Positions 1 to 10,967 of a stretch of DNA of 64,000 bases are shown one piece after another. The stretch lies in contig CP092868.1 of the NCBI GenBank assembly GCA_030710605.1, forward strand, positions 24,847,104 through 24,911,103, written 5' to 3'. Source of the DNA: Cordylochernes scorpioides. Its lineage: Eukaryota; Arthropoda; Arachnida; Pseudoscorpiones; Chernetidae. The translations under genes and the position numbers were made by a program. Within the stretch, counting starts at the first letter, position 1; every line of letters starts with the position of its first letter. The notes beneath the pieces were generated by a model. It saw nothing but the letters and a program-made list of their open reading frames with translations. It was not told the DNA's origin and did no database searches.

Positions 1-777
1 CTCTTGACGAAGAATTTCTCTCTCTTCTTCCATTGCCGTACAGTAGAACATGTAGTGTGGAAAATCGAGACTAAATTCACCGTTGCATAAGGTGCATTTT
101 ATGGTCTTAGTTTTCAAAAGTGAAACATGATTAATTCTCTGTACTGCAAAAAGGCTTCTTACTTGTGCAATGATTCTCTTTAAGGTTAGGGGGATATTGT
201 CATTAAGATAGCATTCCATTGTAGGTGATGAATGAAAGTATTTATAGTGAGAGTAGAGTACTGATTTTCTTATTCTTACATAATCCAGCTGCAAGGACTG
301 ATCGGTTGCCGTTCTAATAATTAGGGGAATGTATCTTTGTAGAATATTGAAGTCTGTACTTCCAACAAGCCATGAGAAGCCGGTGTTATTAAGTAGCTCT
401 GTTATACTTTTTACCAGTCCGATATTCTGTTTTGAAGAAATTGAAATGTCCCACAAATGTGCCAAACAAATTGAAGGTAGCCTGCTGCCGTCCATTTTCA
501 GAATTCTAGTCCAGAATTTTAAAGTTAGTTTTTTCACTGTGATATCAAGAGAGTTTCTTCCTGTTTCGGCCCTCAAAATATAGCCCGGAGTATATCTTGG
601 AAGGCACAGAAAACGTCTGAGAAAGGTATCCTGGATTCTATCTAAGATTAAGGCTTGATCATGTGCCCAGATTGGGGCCGCATAGAGTAGGACTGTCAAG
701 ATCATAGAATCCAACAATCTCATGCTTGCATGGAAGGATTTGAGCTTGGACTTCAGAATAATATCCCCCACTTGATG
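1..777 (-). mobile_element. Non-LTR retrotransposon (LINE) reverse transcriptase, C-terminal part, truncated by window edge
   Basis: The minus strand is open for about 259 codons from 777 down to base 1 and continues past the left edge. The translation contains LLYAAPIWA, a typical post-palm motif of non-LTR RTs, then LPRYTPGY, LKFWTRIL and, near base 1, a CCHC-like knuckle (CTLC...HYMFYC). It is clearly the same family as the copy at 30743-31942, which has LMYAAPLWA, LPRYTPGY and CTFC...HYIFDC. The N-terminal palm domain is missing: homology starts about 40 codons before YAAPIWA, at the border of the tandem repeat to the right. No stop lies inside this part. I infer a 5'-truncated or rearranged LINE; whether the rest of the ORF is intact outside the window is unknown. 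Confidence 0.85.
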
Positions 778-1400
778 TTAAATACAAGCGATGAGCTTGA
801 ATGTTGAATAAAAGCGATGGGCTTGATGTTGAATACAAGCGATGGACTTGATGTTGAATAGAAGCGATGAGCTTGAATGTTGAATACAAGCGATGGACTT
901 GATGTTAAATACAAGCGATGAGCTTGAATGTTGAATACAAGCGATGGGCTTGATGTTGAATACAAGCGATGGACTTGATGTTGAATACAAGCGATGAGCT
1001 TGAATGTTGAATACAAGCGATGGACTTGATGTGAATACAAGCGATGAGCTTGAATGTTAAATACAAGCGACGGACTTGATGTGAATACAAGCGATGAGCT
1101 TGAATGTTGAATAGAAGCGATGGACTTGAATGTTGAATACAAGCGATGGACTTGATGTTGTATACAATCGATGAGCTTGAATGTTGAATAGAAGCGATGG
1201 ACTTGAATGTTGAATACAAGCGATGGACTTGATGTGAATACAAGCGATGAGCTTGAATGTTGAATAGAAGCGATGGACTTGGATGTTGAATAGAAGCGAT
1301 GGACTTGAAAGTTAAATATAAGTGATAGACTTGAATGTTGAATACAAGCGATGGACTTGATGTTGAATACAAACGATGTATTTGAATGATAAAATAAAGT
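775..1400. repeat. Minisatellite, about 25-bp unit, roughly 24 copies
   Basis: Repeats of the core GAATACAAGCGATGGACTTG occur, preceded by ATGTT or TGATGTT. Units vary between about 22 and 27 bp, with T/C and GAGCTTG/GACTTG variants. Minus-strand reading frames through it (HRLYSTSSPSLVFNIQ-like repeats) are a by-product of the repetition. The array abuts the RT fragment on its left with no spacer. Confidence 0.9.
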
Positions 1401-1659
1401 GGTTGACGTGAATTTTGTTGAATCAAGTGATGGACTTGAACGTTGTAATCAAGAAATTGAGTTGGCTCTCTACACACAGCCCAAACAGAAAATAAAATAT
1501 TTGCTCTCTACAAATGTACATTTGACATTCAGGATTGGAAGAAAATTTGTTAAAATTTCAAGATATCGCTGCACCTCTCCAAATAAATCCTTAGCAACCA
1601 AAGAGTTATTTGTTACGAAATAGAAAGATTTGGCTGGAAGAAATTCTTAGACATTTCGA

Positions 1660-1860
1660 TATATTTATGAAATCCCTGGACACTTTATTTTTCCGTTTAT
1701 CATTACTCTTCACAATTCATCCTTTCATACTTCACCCCTAAGGAAAAAAAAATCGTTATATCTCCTTAAAATATATTTCGATTTTTCGTTTAAAAGAAAC
1801 ACATGCGGGATGATTTTCAAACGTCGTTCTACAATCATAGGCCGCATTATATTGTATTAT
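1660..1860. repeat. Foldback family F fragment
   Basis: Contains CCTGGACACTTTATTTTTCC, ATTACTCTTCACAATTCA, a run ending in GAAACACATGCGGGATGAT, and CAATCATAGGCCGCATTATA. The same blocks recur as an inverted pair at 2590-2975 and 26300-26560, so this looks like a single arm of that element. The flanks 1400-1660 and 1860-2230 hold nothing I recognise. Confidence 0.55.
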
Positions 1861-2286
1861 AATGATGCATTTGTTCACCAGTACATCTATTCCAAATACA
1901 GAAACCTGCTTCTATAGGAATATAGGTAACTAGCCTGATTTAAATATTCCAATTGGATCGACACAGCGAGTATTAGTACCATTAACACTGAGCAAATAGG
2001 ATATGAAAAACCGTTATCGTTCAAAAAGACAAATTTAGAAATTATATTCAGAACATAATTAAAACAAATAGATACAAGAATATCTTATTCAATATCTACA
2101 ATTTCAATCTTCAATGTTTTTTTTGATGATTATAAGATATTGAAACAGAACTAAAATTACAGAACAATTTGCTTCCATAGTTAATTTGTATAGTTATGTT
2201 GAATACCTTAATTTCATTTTCATTTTCCCTTCTCTCCTTTGTTTATGTTTTTTTTTTTTTCCTTTTCTCCATGAAAATGATGTATG

Positions 2287-2340
2287 GCGAGTCCTTACAG
2301 GACGGAAATGTCCTAATAAAGCTGCTGTTGTTGTTGATAT
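2287..2340 (+). mobile_element. 3' tail of a LINE/short retroelement (hairpin + AATAAA + TTG repeat)
   Basis: Reads AGGAC-ggaaat-GTCCT, then AATAAAGC and (TTG)n. This matches the 3'-end layout of the LINE at 30743-31942 and of many short copies in the window, but the stem sequence differs. The T-rich stretch upstream (2240-2270) has no coding signal. Confidence 0.5.
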
Positions 2341-2365
2341 TGAAACATCTAGAGTTCCTTAAGTA

Positions 2366-2543
2366 CAGTAAAACCTCCATGAGAGGACACTCGCGCTAGA
2401 GGACACCTATCTATAAAAGACAGTTTTCATTTGCATAATTACCATTTTTATTATTTAGCAACTCTCTGGTAAGAAGACACCTCTTCCTAAAGGACAGCTT
2501 GGCTATGTAATTAGGTGTTGTCCTTTACAGGGAGGTTCTACTG
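2366..2543. mobile_element. pogo/Tigger-type MITE
   Basis: Terminal inverted repeats are CAGTAAAACCTCCATGAGAG at the left and GGAGGTTCTACTG at the right, flanked on both sides by TA (target duplication). The subterminal GAGGACAC / GTCCTTTACAGGG blocks also pair. The 178-bp body has no ORF. The CAGTARAACCTC terminus is typical of Tc1/mariner-superfamily pogo/Tigger elements. A shorter relative is at 29600-29684. Confidence 0.8.
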
Positions 2544-2589
2544 TATATATAACAGGAACTCTACCAGTTCCTTACGTATTACAGAAGAG

Positions 2590-2975
2590 AGAATTGTACC
2601 TTGATATATCAAAAATATTACAATTCAAAACAACACTTGAAGTTACACCGAATGAGTTTCTTTTCAATGAAAAATCAAAATTTATTTCAAGGTGAAATAT
2701 TGACTATTTCTAACCTTTTTGGATGAGGTATGAAAGGGTGAATTGTGTAGAGTAATGATGGACGGAAAAATATTTTTTTTCCGTCCATCATTACCCTTCA
2801 CATTTTATTTTTCCGTTCATCATTACTCTTCATAATTCACCCTTTCATACCTCATCCAAAAAAGGTTAGAAATATTTCACCTTGAAATAAATTTTGATTT
2901 TTCATTGAAAAGAAACTCATGCGGTGTAACTTCAAGTGTTGTTTTACAATCACAAGCTGCAGTGTATTATATTAC
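2590..2975. repeat. Foldback family F, long inverted repeat
   Basis: Two arms of about 150-170 bp are near-perfect reverse complements. The left arm runs from GTGTTG/ACACTTGAAGTTACACC through CTAACCTTTTTGGATGAGG; the right arm mirrors it from CCTCATCCAAAAAAGG onward. The centre carries two copies of CCGTCCATCATTAC-like sequence. A second copy lies at 26300-26560. Confidence 0.8.
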
Positions 2976-3403
2976 AATTCAACTCAACAAATAAACAGAA
3001 AAAGAAAACTTTGTATAGTGAAACTGAAATGGTTGAGATGTGTCTTGATTATACAGAAATGTCTTAATATGCATAGTTTCGTTATATAGAGATCTTTTCC
3101 TCTCAGGAAATCATGACTAATTACATCTCTTTTCGTAATCCAAAAATGCCAAAAAAATACCTTTTTTTTTTTGCAATTCATTACTTTTTTTTTTTTAATT
3201 TGTAGAGTTTTCATCTAGTTTTGTTTGTATATTATTAACAACTTAAATACTTTTATTGACAGTGGTTAATATGTTTGATAGATATAAACAGATGATAAAT
3301 ACATATTTGCATATTCAGTATTGTAGGCTCCTCCGTCTATAGTCTTCCTTTAGATAGTGAGAGAATTTTCGCGAACTACGCTCACCTCTAGGATAAAGAA
3401 GTA

Positions 3404-3686
3404 CACCTATCCCCCGATTTAAACGGTAGATACGTTCCTGAGAAAAACGTGTAAATCGGGGGATGGGTGTACACAGAAATAAAAATAAAATGCATTGACA
3501 GGTTAAAATATGTAGTCAGCACATAAGCTCGGGATTCCTCGTGAGATGTGTACATAGCGCATGTGTTCAATCACAGTAGCATTTAGTAAAGTGCGATAAA
3601 AACAACAACAACAAAAAACTTATTTGGAAAACCGTGTAAAAGCGAAAACGTGTAAAACAAGTACCGTGTAAATCGGGGGATAGGTG
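3404..3686. mobile_element. TA-flanked MITE with CACCTATCCCCCG termini
   Basis: The left end CACCTATCCCCCGATTT and the right end AATCGGGGGATAGGTG are inverted repeats, each bordered by TA. A third, inverted copy of the terminus lies internally near 3448-3475, so the left part alone could form a tight hairpin. There is no ORF. TA target and short TIRs suggest a Tc1/mariner-type non-autonomous element; I do not recognise the family. Confidence 0.65.
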
Positions 3687-3714
3687 TATTTGAGAATGCT
3701 TGTCTTGGCAGAGT

Positions 3715-4000
3715 CAAGAATGGTTAAAAAATTGTCATCGAGTCTTTTTTTTTATCACCAATGGCCACCAGGTATTGTCAAAATCTCCACTAAAATCGAT
3801 TGTAATTATAGCTGTATACTCCTTGGTTTTGTTTTCTAAATCAGTATGGATTATTTCAGTTAATACAGTTATGGTTGATCGAGATTTTGTAAAACCATGT
3901 TGACGATTACTGAATAGTTTCATTCCCTTGTAGTATTTGATGATTTTGTTGTTTATTATTCTTTTAAAAATTTCCGAAAGATTTGAATTTAGACATAGAG
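3715..4000 (-). mobile_element. Non-LTR retrotransposon RT fragment (palm blocks 0-A)
   Basis: The minus-strand translation reads LSEIFKRIINNKI, then NRQHGFTKSRST, and about 30 residues later ITIDFSGDFDNTWWP. These are the conserved order and spacing of RT motifs before and at block A (the aspartate in IDFSGDFDN is the first catalytic position). Only about 85 residues survive. YADD and the rest of the palm are absent. The W-W-P after the aspartate is seen in Jockey/R1-like groups, but I do not assign a clade. Confidence 0.75.
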
Positions 4001-4370
4001 GTATTTAATGATATATTAAAGATACGAGTATATTTTGTAACTAAAATCTTCCCGTTAAACCTTCCTCATTGTATAAACGTCATTGTCTATAGCTAGTTGC
4101 GTCTATTTAATGGAACAATGTTACAAAATCAGCATTGCCTATACAAGTCACGTAGTTGGGCGTACCACTTGTCTAACCTATATACATATGGTAATACAAT
4201 ATGTAAATATCCTACCGAAATCTCGCCGTCAAATTAAATATTTTCAGTAATTACCATATCTATATTGAATATGTTTTTTTTTTTCAGTTCTAAAATTACT
4301 TCATAAACGATTTATAATAAATTAAATTTTAATTTCCAAATGACTTGAGTTTATGTATATTCTAAATATG
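4000..4370. other. AT-rich spacer, nothing recognised
   Basis: No ORF of interest, no repeat family and no RNA gene seen. Confidence 0.5.
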
Positions 4371-6170
4371 AGTTGAGGAAGACGCTGGGACCTACACGAC
4401 CCAGCAACATGGTACAGTGGGTCTACGTGGATGTCTAGAGGGGAGTTGAGGTAGACGCTGGGACCTACACGACCCAGCAACATGGTACAGTGGGTCTACG
4501 TGGATGTCTAGAGGGGAGTTGAGGTAGACGCTGGGACCCACGACCCAGCAACATGGTACAGTGGGTGTAGGTGGATGTCTATAGGGGAGTTGAGGGTAGA
4601 CGCTGGGACCTACACGACCCAGCAACATGGTACAGTGGGTGTACGTGGATGTCTAGAGGGGAGTTGAGGTAGACGCTGGGACCTACACGACCCAGCAACA
4701 TGGTACAGTGGGTGTAGGTGGATGTCTATAGGGGAGTTGAGGGTAGACGCTGAGACCTACACGACCCAGCAACATGGTACAGTGGGTGTAGGTGGATGTC
4801 TATAGGGGAGTTGAGGGTAGACGCTGAGACCTACACGACCCAGCAACATGGTACAGTGGGTCTACGTGGATGTCTAGAGGGGAGTTGAGGTAGACGCTGG
4901 GACCCACGACCCAGCAACATGGTACAGTGGGTGTAGGTGGATGTCTATAGGGGAGTTGAGGGTAGACGCTGAGACCTACACGACCCAGCAACATGGTACA
5001 GTGGGTCTACGTGGATGTCTAGAGGGGAGTTGAGGTAGACGCTGGGACCCACGACCCAGCAACATGGTACAGTGGGTGTAGGTGGATGTCTATAGGGGAG
5101 TTGAGGGTAGACGCTGGGACCTACACGACCCAGCAACATGGTACAGTGGGTGTACGTGGATGTCTAGAGGGGAGTTGAGGTAGACGCTGGGACCTACACG
5201 ACCCAGCAACATGGTACAGTGGGTGTAGGTGGATGTCTATAGGGGAGTTGAGGGTAGACGCTGAGACCTACACGACCCAGCAACATGGTACAGTGGGTGT
5301 AGGTGGATGTCTATAGGGGAGTTGAGGGTAGACGCTGGGACCTACACGACCCAGCAACATGGTACAGTGGGTCTACGTGGATGTCTAGAGGGGAGTTGAG
5401 GTAGACGCTGGGACCCACGACCCAGCAACATGGTACAGTGGGTGTAGGTGGATGTCTATAGGGGAGTTGAGGGTAGACGCTGAGACCTACACGACCCAGC
5501 AACATGGTACAGTGGGTGTAGGTGGATGTCTATAGGGGAGTTGAGGGTAGACGCTGAGACCTACACGACCCAGCAACATGGTACAGTGGGTGTAGGTGGA
5601 TGTCTATAGGGGAGTTGAGGGTAGACGCTGAGACCTACACGACCCAGCAACATGGTACAGTGGGTCTACGTGGATGTCTATAGGGGAGTTGAGGTAGACG
5701 CTGAGACCTACACGACCCAGCAACATGGTACAGTGGGTGTAGGTGGATGTCTATAGGGGAGTTGAGGGTAGACGCTGAGACCTACACGACCCAGCAACAT
5801 GGTACAGTGGGTGTAGGTGGATGTCTATAGGGGAGTTGAGGTAGACGCTGGGACCTACACGACCCAGCAACATGGTACAGTGGGTGTAGGTGGATGTCTA
5901 TAGGGGAGTTGAGGGTAGACGCTGAGACCTACACGACCCAGCAACATGGTACAGTGGGTGTAGGTGGATGTCTATAGGGGAGTTGAGGGTAGACGCTGAG
6001 ACCTACACGACCCAGCAACATGGTACAGTGGGTGTAGGTGGATGTCTATAGGGGAGTTGAGGTAGACGCTGGGACCTACACGACCCAGCAACATGGTACA
6101 GTGGGTGTACGTGGATGTCTAGAGGGGAGTTGAGGTAGACGCTGGGACCTACACGACCCAGCAACATGTC
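4371..6170. repeat. Satellite, 73-bp unit, about 24 copies
   Basis: Each unit carries GTAGACGCTGGGACCTACAC, GACCCAGCAACATGGTACAG and GTGGATGTCTATAGGGGAG. Unit starts (GAGTTGAGG) recur every 73 bp, with 70-74-bp variants. Two main variants alternate (TCTACGTGG...CTAGAGG versus TGTAGGTGG...CTATAGG), giving a loose higher-order pattern of about 145 bp. Minus-strand ORFs through it are artefacts. GC content is much higher than in the flanks. Confidence 0.95.
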
Positions 6171-6291
6171 CTCCACTATCTGAGTCCGTAGTCCAGGAGA
6201 TAGCTGTGGAGACAGATAGGCGAGGTTGTCATCAGGCCACTCTCAACATCTACTCTACGTAGATGTTGGTCCCTCTCATACTACACAAGCA

Positions 6292-6400
6292 TATACCAAT
6301 TTCCATTGCAGAAAGGACAGTAGAAATTGTTTAATTTTAAAAGAATCATACGCGTCTATAATAGTTTCGAATTTTCATAACAGATGCTAATGCATAATGC
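6292..6400 (+). mobile_element. SINE-H 3' fragment
   Basis: TTCCATTGCAGAAAGGACAG, TAGAAATTGTTTAATTTTAA and ACGCGTCTATAATAG match the part of SINE-H downstream of the ribozyme-like core (compare 9660-9750 and 11040-11130). The core itself is absent. Confidence 0.6.
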
Positions 6401-7330
6401 AACGCGAATGCATCATAATACACTAATTTATACAAAATAATTTACTACCTCGCTCTTACAAGAAACTCGTTCTCTACACTCAAAGTTTTATCATCCTTTT
6501 TTCAACAATACACATTCTATACGCTATATTGAGTTTTGGCTACACACATGAAATCACATCTTTTTTTTCTTTTCTATAAGATCAATAGTGTTTGATATCT
6601 ATAGGTTTACATTTGAAAACTACGATGATGGTTTCAGCATCATGTTGATTGTACTTCTTATGTATATATCTTATATAAAGAAAAAAAGATATGATTTTCT
6701 GCTTGTATTTATGATCATCTTGGGGATTATGCTATGGAGTTATTTGTTGGATCTTTTTAGTACTAAATGGTATTGGTGATGCAGTCGTGGCTAAAATCTT
6801 GAAAGTACAATAAAAAAAATAGTAAAGATTAGAAATTGCTTTAATTGAGCTAAGAAATATAAAAACATAATTGGATAAAAGTATTGCCTGGCTTAAGGCG
6901 TAAGAATAAAAAAAGAAAAGCTTATTTACATAATGTACAAAAGTTTTGGGTCGGCCAACGGGGAACAACAACAATGAGTATTTATAGAGAAAGCGTGACC
7001 TCTGGCGGTCGATTTATACAGAGTATTTATATCTATGAAATTATAACCTTAAATAAAATAGTTTAATATAACATTTTAAATAATATCTTAATATAACATA
7101 TATATATACTTATACTTTTGTATATAGGAGCGCTTCTCTCTCTCTCCTATTGATAAATCATCAGAAAATTTAAAAGAACAAAAGATTATCGATGAACAAA
7201 TTAATTCCAGACGACAATCAAAATTTTGACGACTTCAGTCAACAAGAAGATATAAAACCACAAATGAATAGTAAAAGCTGAGTACATATCGAAGTAGAAG
7301 AAATAAAGAATTTAATCTCCAATCTCTCTC
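6400..7330. other. AT-rich spacer, nothing recognised
   Basis: Short ORFs (for example 6588-6779) have AT-driven composition and no recognisable motif. A CT microsatellite lies near 7135-7150. Confidence 0.5.
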
Positions 7331-7334
7331 TATA

Positions 7335-7500
7335 ACAAGTGTAGCGAAGGCTACCATCTACAAGTACCATCTTGGTCTTGAGGTGGGTAACACCAGCCAA
7401 CACCTAGACCTGCCCACTCTGTGGGAAAGAATTCTCGCAGTCCACCGGTGGCGGAGTCTTTCCCGCGGTGGGCGCTCCCAATGAAGACCTTGTATATATT
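7335..7500. other. GC-richer fragment of unknown origin
   Basis: This block stands out from its flanks in GC content (CCCACTCTGTGGGAAAG, CCACCGGTGGCGGAG, CCGCGGTGGGCGC) and holds several short palindromes. It ends just before TTGTATATATT. It could be a remnant of a retroelement ORF1 or 5' region; no frame is convincing. Confidence 0.3.
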
Positions 7501-7504
7501 TATA

Positions 7505-7572
7505 TATATTATGAAAAAGGCATCTCCTTATCGTGCAACTGAAAGTTGCTGATGGCTTGCGCCATCTATATA
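7505..7572 (+). repeat. Hairpin repeat module (GCAACTGAAAGTTGC...GATGGCTTGCGCCATC)
   Basis: Two adjacent perfect hairpins, GCAACT-gaa-AGTTGC and GATGGC-ttgc-GCCATC, follow a pyrimidine stretch. The module recurs at 11760-11822 and, in both orientations, at 8470-8600. Confidence 0.6.
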
Positions 7573-8204
7573 TGTATTTTTATCAATTATTTTTTTTTAT
7601 CTATTTATATCTATTTATTAATATATTTATCATTATATAATCTTATTTATTCATATTTATTCTGTATTTAACCTTATATAATCTTATATGGACGTTGTAA
7701 TAAATCAGTTTCAATCTCAATCTCTCTCTCTTATAAAACTTGACGTAAGATCATTATATTCTCATCAACTAACGCCAGCTTTCTCTTAAATTTATAAGAA
7801 TTGTTCATGCTACTTATATCAGTTAGGCCCAATTGAAAGCATTCTTTTTACAGAATGACCGCAGCTTTGCTGCGTTGGCTATACATTTTACGCTGTATTT
7901 GATTTTTTTTATCGATTTCTAAATTCAATTTTCTATATTTAGACTAAACGTCTCTTGGTTAATATACCGTATGTATGATATATGCAACTTTATTACCTAC
8001 AATATTAAAGCAGTAACTAACCTCTTCCACGCAAAAAAATGTTTTTTTTTTCTTTATGATAATGTTAATAACTAACTTTCTTATATAGAGAGATGTCTTC
8101 CTAGATTTGAACTTGATACGTAAAAATTTGCATATCACTAGATACGTGTGATCGCATGGATGTATATATAAAGTCACTTTTATGATTCTTCAATATATAA
8201 AAAT

Positions 8205-8402
8205 ATATTTTTGAAAATAGAGCAATCCATAAATAAATCTTTAATTAAAAAGGTATATATTGGTTCAAAAAATCATTTATTTTACCAATATTTCACACAT
8301 TAAATATGTTTTAACACCTTGATAAAGGTTGGCGTTCAGCCAACTGAAATATTGGTAAAAATAAATGATTTTTAATCCAATATATGCCTTTTTAATTAAA
8401 TA
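8205..8402. repeat. Foldback family A (hairpin-GAAAT-AATAAA module), inverted pair
   Basis: Inverted arms end in AATTAAAAAGG...ATTGG and the mirrored CCAATATATGCC...TTTAATT. Between them sits a hairpin GTTGGC-gttca-GCCAAC followed by TGAAATATTGGTAAAA and AATAAATGA. The left flank AGAGCAATCCATAAATAAAT is shared with the other copies. Confidence 0.75.
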
Positions 8403-8439
8403 TATATATATATGTAAATATATGTAAAAAAAATAGTAC

Positions 8440-8605
8440 AAAAGTGAAATGGTACTGGGATCAGGTGGAAAAATTAAGAAAAAAATCATCTCCATATCGT
8501 ACATCTAAAAGTTTCTGATGGCTTACGCCATTTATTCCGAAAGATGGCGTAAGTCAACAGCAACTTTTAGTTGCACGATCAGGTGATGCTTTTTTCTTAT
8601 ATGTA
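8440..8605. repeat. Palindromic copy of the hairpin module
   Basis: Two reverse-oriented copies of the GATGGCTTACGCCATT / AAGATGGCGTAAG module face each other around 8525, flanked by TCATCTCCATATCGTACATC and its mirror GCACGATCAGGTGATGC. Confidence 0.6.
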
Positions 8606-8720
8606 TATATGGTAAATATCTTCTATATTGGATCAATATCGTAGCCATTTTAAAAATTCAATATTTCGACAGGGATACAAACGCGTATGTAATTGGTATT
8701 ACTTGCTCACCAAGAAGAAA

Positions 8721-9258
8721 TACACTCATGGCCACAAAACTTAAGGAGAAGTGGAAAGTCTCCGGTAGTCTTTTGTTTTTAAGGAGTCAGAGGCAATTTT
8801 GTTCACACTTTATTATCTTGTGTGTCTTCAATAAAGGTCACTATAATATCTTTCAGAGTTATTGTCTGAATTCCGATATATATGCTAAAAGGTACAACTT
8901 CCTTAAGTTTTGTTCACACTTTATTATCTTGTGTGATTTCAATAAAGGTCACTGTAATATCTTTCAGAGTTATTGTCTGAATCCAGCTATACATGCTAAA
9001 AGGTACAACTTCCTTAAGTTTTGTTCACACTTGGTTATCTCGTGTGTCTTCAATAAAAGTCACTGTCATATATTTTAGAGTTATTGTCTCAATCCCGATA
9101 TACATGCTAAAAGGTATAACTTCCTTAAGTTTTGTTCACACTTGGTTATCTCGTGTGTCTTCAATAAAGATCATTGTGTATCAAATATTGATTTATTGTC
9201 TGAATCCAGATATACATGCTAAAAGGTACAACTTCCTTAAGTTTTGTTCATGAGTGTG
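8721..9258. mobile_element. Tc1-like MITE with internal 118-bp tandem repeats
   Basis: Begins TA-CACTCATGG...CAAAACTTAAGG and ends CTTAAGTTTTGTTCATGAGTG, so the termini are inverted repeats. The interior is about four tandem units of roughly 118 bp containing GTTATTGTCTGAATCC, CTAAAAGGTACAACTTCC, TTCACAC and CTTCAATAAAGGTCACTG. Frames through it are artefacts of repetition. At least eight other loci in the window belong to this family. Confidence 0.75.
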
Positions 9259-9499
9259 TATTCTTTAGAATGACCATTACACAAGCTTCTGATCCCTGGA
9301 TTCTTTCCATGAGCCGAATAGCTCGTGTATATTATAAACATTGCAATCATTTTTGACGTGACATATCACAGACTTTCTATTTTTATTCTTTTTTTGTATC
9401 GTCTCTCTCTCTCGCAATCATTTAATGATATCGAACATATATGAATCTTTAACTTTGTGATTGATAGAAGTAATATGGCCTGTGCTATATTCGTTAATA

Positions 9500-9600
9500 C
9501 TGGAAACTCTCCTCAGTAGCAGGTCACAGACTTAGTTTCCCTATTGAATGCCTGCTTCTGTCGTGAAGAACATGGTCGAAATATAATAATCCTTTTCATC
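9500..9600 (+). mobile_element. Fragment shared with the 40.4-kb block (LINE 5' region?)
   Basis: CTCAGTAGCAGGTCACAGACTTAG and the following 50 bp resemble the CTCAGTGGCAGGCCGACTTAG stretch at 40400-40470. No coding frame. Confidence 0.35.
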
Positions 9601-9613
9601 TTATCAATTAATC

Positions 9614-9786
9614 TTAAACTGGCGAAACCGGTGGGAGTGTTCACCACTGATGAGCCAGGCCCTCCCTTTAATTTTTCCATTGCAGTAAGGACAGTAGAAA
9701 TTGTTTAATTTCAAAAAGAATCTTACGCGTCTAAAATAGTTTCTAATTTTCATAGTTTAAAATGCATGAATAATTTTTAATTTAGA
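9614..9786 (+). mobile_element. SINE-H copy a (5'-truncated)
   Basis: Starts inside the ribozyme-like core: CTGGC-GAA-ACCGG, then CACCA-CTGATGA-GCCAG. The first strand (GCGGTC-TGGTG) is missing, so no complete hammerhead core is possible here. The stem II pair CTGGC/GCCAG differs from the TTGGC/GCCAA of other copies in a compensatory way. The downstream body (ACGCGTCTAAAATAGTTTC) matches copy b. Confidence 0.7.
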
Positions 9787-9849
9787 TTTCGTGCTTCTGT
9801 AATAATAAAATTAAATAAAAAATAGTATCAATTTTGGAAAAAAAAATCT

Positions 9850-10012
9850 TCCTGGGATAAGTTTATTGTGTGAATATTTTATTAAATCAAACTTTTGGGT
9901 CTCGGAATCCTTATACAGGAATATTGCCGACTAGCTATATGCAACAGTAATACTCCTGTAGAAGGGGTCTAAGTCCCGAAAGTTTGAATTAATAAAAGAT
10001 TCACACAAGAAA
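9850..10012. repeat. Foldback family E (hairpin-GAAAG-AATAAA module)
   Basis: The right half reads CCTGTAGAAGGGGTCTAAGT, CCCGAAAGTTTGAA, AATAAAAGATTCACACAAG; the left half is its reverse complement (TTGTGTGAATATTTTATTAA, CTTTTGGGTCTCGG). The arms are separated by about 50 bp. Confidence 0.7.
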
Positions 10013-10019
10013 CACACAA

Positions 10020-10050
<31 letters not shown>

Positions 10051-10420
10051 CCTTTATTAAGACACACAGGTCTTACAGAGGATTCTCCTTGGGGTTACAA
10101 GACGGAGAAACCTATGAAAGTGGGAAATATACAAAGGGGTAAAAATGGGGAAAGATTATATACACATGATAAATATATACAGATTATTATTTGAATAATC
10201 CTATGGAAAATAAGAAAAAAAAAAAATTGGAAATATGGATGGGAGAAGTGGAGAGCGAAAAATGGAAAGAAAACAGGTATTTACATATGGAACATACATA
10301 TAATGGAACAAGTCAATTTAAGCTCTTCTGCTCACACAGCACAGGTGGACCATGGCTTTTTTTCAAGAAATCTTTAAGAGATTTTCCAGGAAAATCCGAG
10401 TGTTCAGAGTTGTAAGGTGA
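10012..10420 (-). mobile_element. Short retroelement, 3' half with (GT)n tail
   Basis: On the minus strand the end reads GAATCCTCTGTAAGACC-tgt-GTGTCTTAATAAAGG followed by (TG)n at 10018-10048. The stem AAGAC/GTCTT precedes AATAAA. Body sequence (ATGAAAGTGGGAAATATAC, GGGGTAAAAATGGGG) is shared with 28500-28698, where the element lies on the plus strand. Confidence 0.65.
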
Positions 10421-10439
10421 TTCACACAAGAAACATATC

Positions 10440-10680
10440 CCAGAATGATGTGTCCCCCCCCCCCCCCCCATGACAGATACCAGGTGCAGCCACTTCTAAA
10501 GTGGACTACAGACTCATCCTGTATCCTTAGATCAGGAGTCCTTACAGGGTACTATCAGCCGGGCCAGCTAAGCTCAGGTTTTTTAGTGAGCTTGTTACTG
10601 CTCCCTCTCCTTTTTTCATTCGGGCTTGGGCCCATTAATGGCACTTTCACCTTATTGTGCGTTAATAAATTTTTTAAATA
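10440..10680 (+). mobile_element. Retroelement fragment shared with 40500-40660
   Basis: After a C14 tract, the stretch CCTTACAGGGTACTATCAGC, CGGGCCAGCT, TTAGTGAGCTTGTTACTGCT and CGGGCTTGGG matches 40535-40635 closely. I suspect a LINE 5' or internal region. A (CA)n microsatellite follows at 10690-10705. Confidence 0.45.
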
Positions 10681-10967
10681 TATTTTTAACACACACACAC
10701 ACACTATCCTATAAACTGTCTTATAATTTCTTAAAAACATTTTAGTAAAAGTTAAATTCTCTCTGTTTTATTAATATTTTTTTTATCCTTGTATATTTCT
10801 TATTATATATAAAGAATTTAAAAAATATTTATAATATTAATTTATATATATAATATATTTACGTTCAAATATATTTTTATTAAGATTTATTTATTAGATT
10901 TTTATTCTAAAAAAAATTGCAACTATTATAGTTTAAAATTTTTATTATTAAAAGGAAGATCGAAAAA

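Noticed and set aside
4392-5505. Cys- and Pro-containing 64-78-codon ORFs (MLLGRVG...)
   Set aside because: Frames of the 73-bp satellite; their repetition explains them fully.
6225-6245. TCATCAG reverse complement as another hammerhead
   Set aside because: No stem II and GAAA follow on the minus strand.
7380-7470. CPLCGKEF-like zinc finger in the GC-rich block at 7.4 kb
   Set aside because: A stop lies just upstream in that frame, no His pair follows at the right spacing, and the frame ends soon after.
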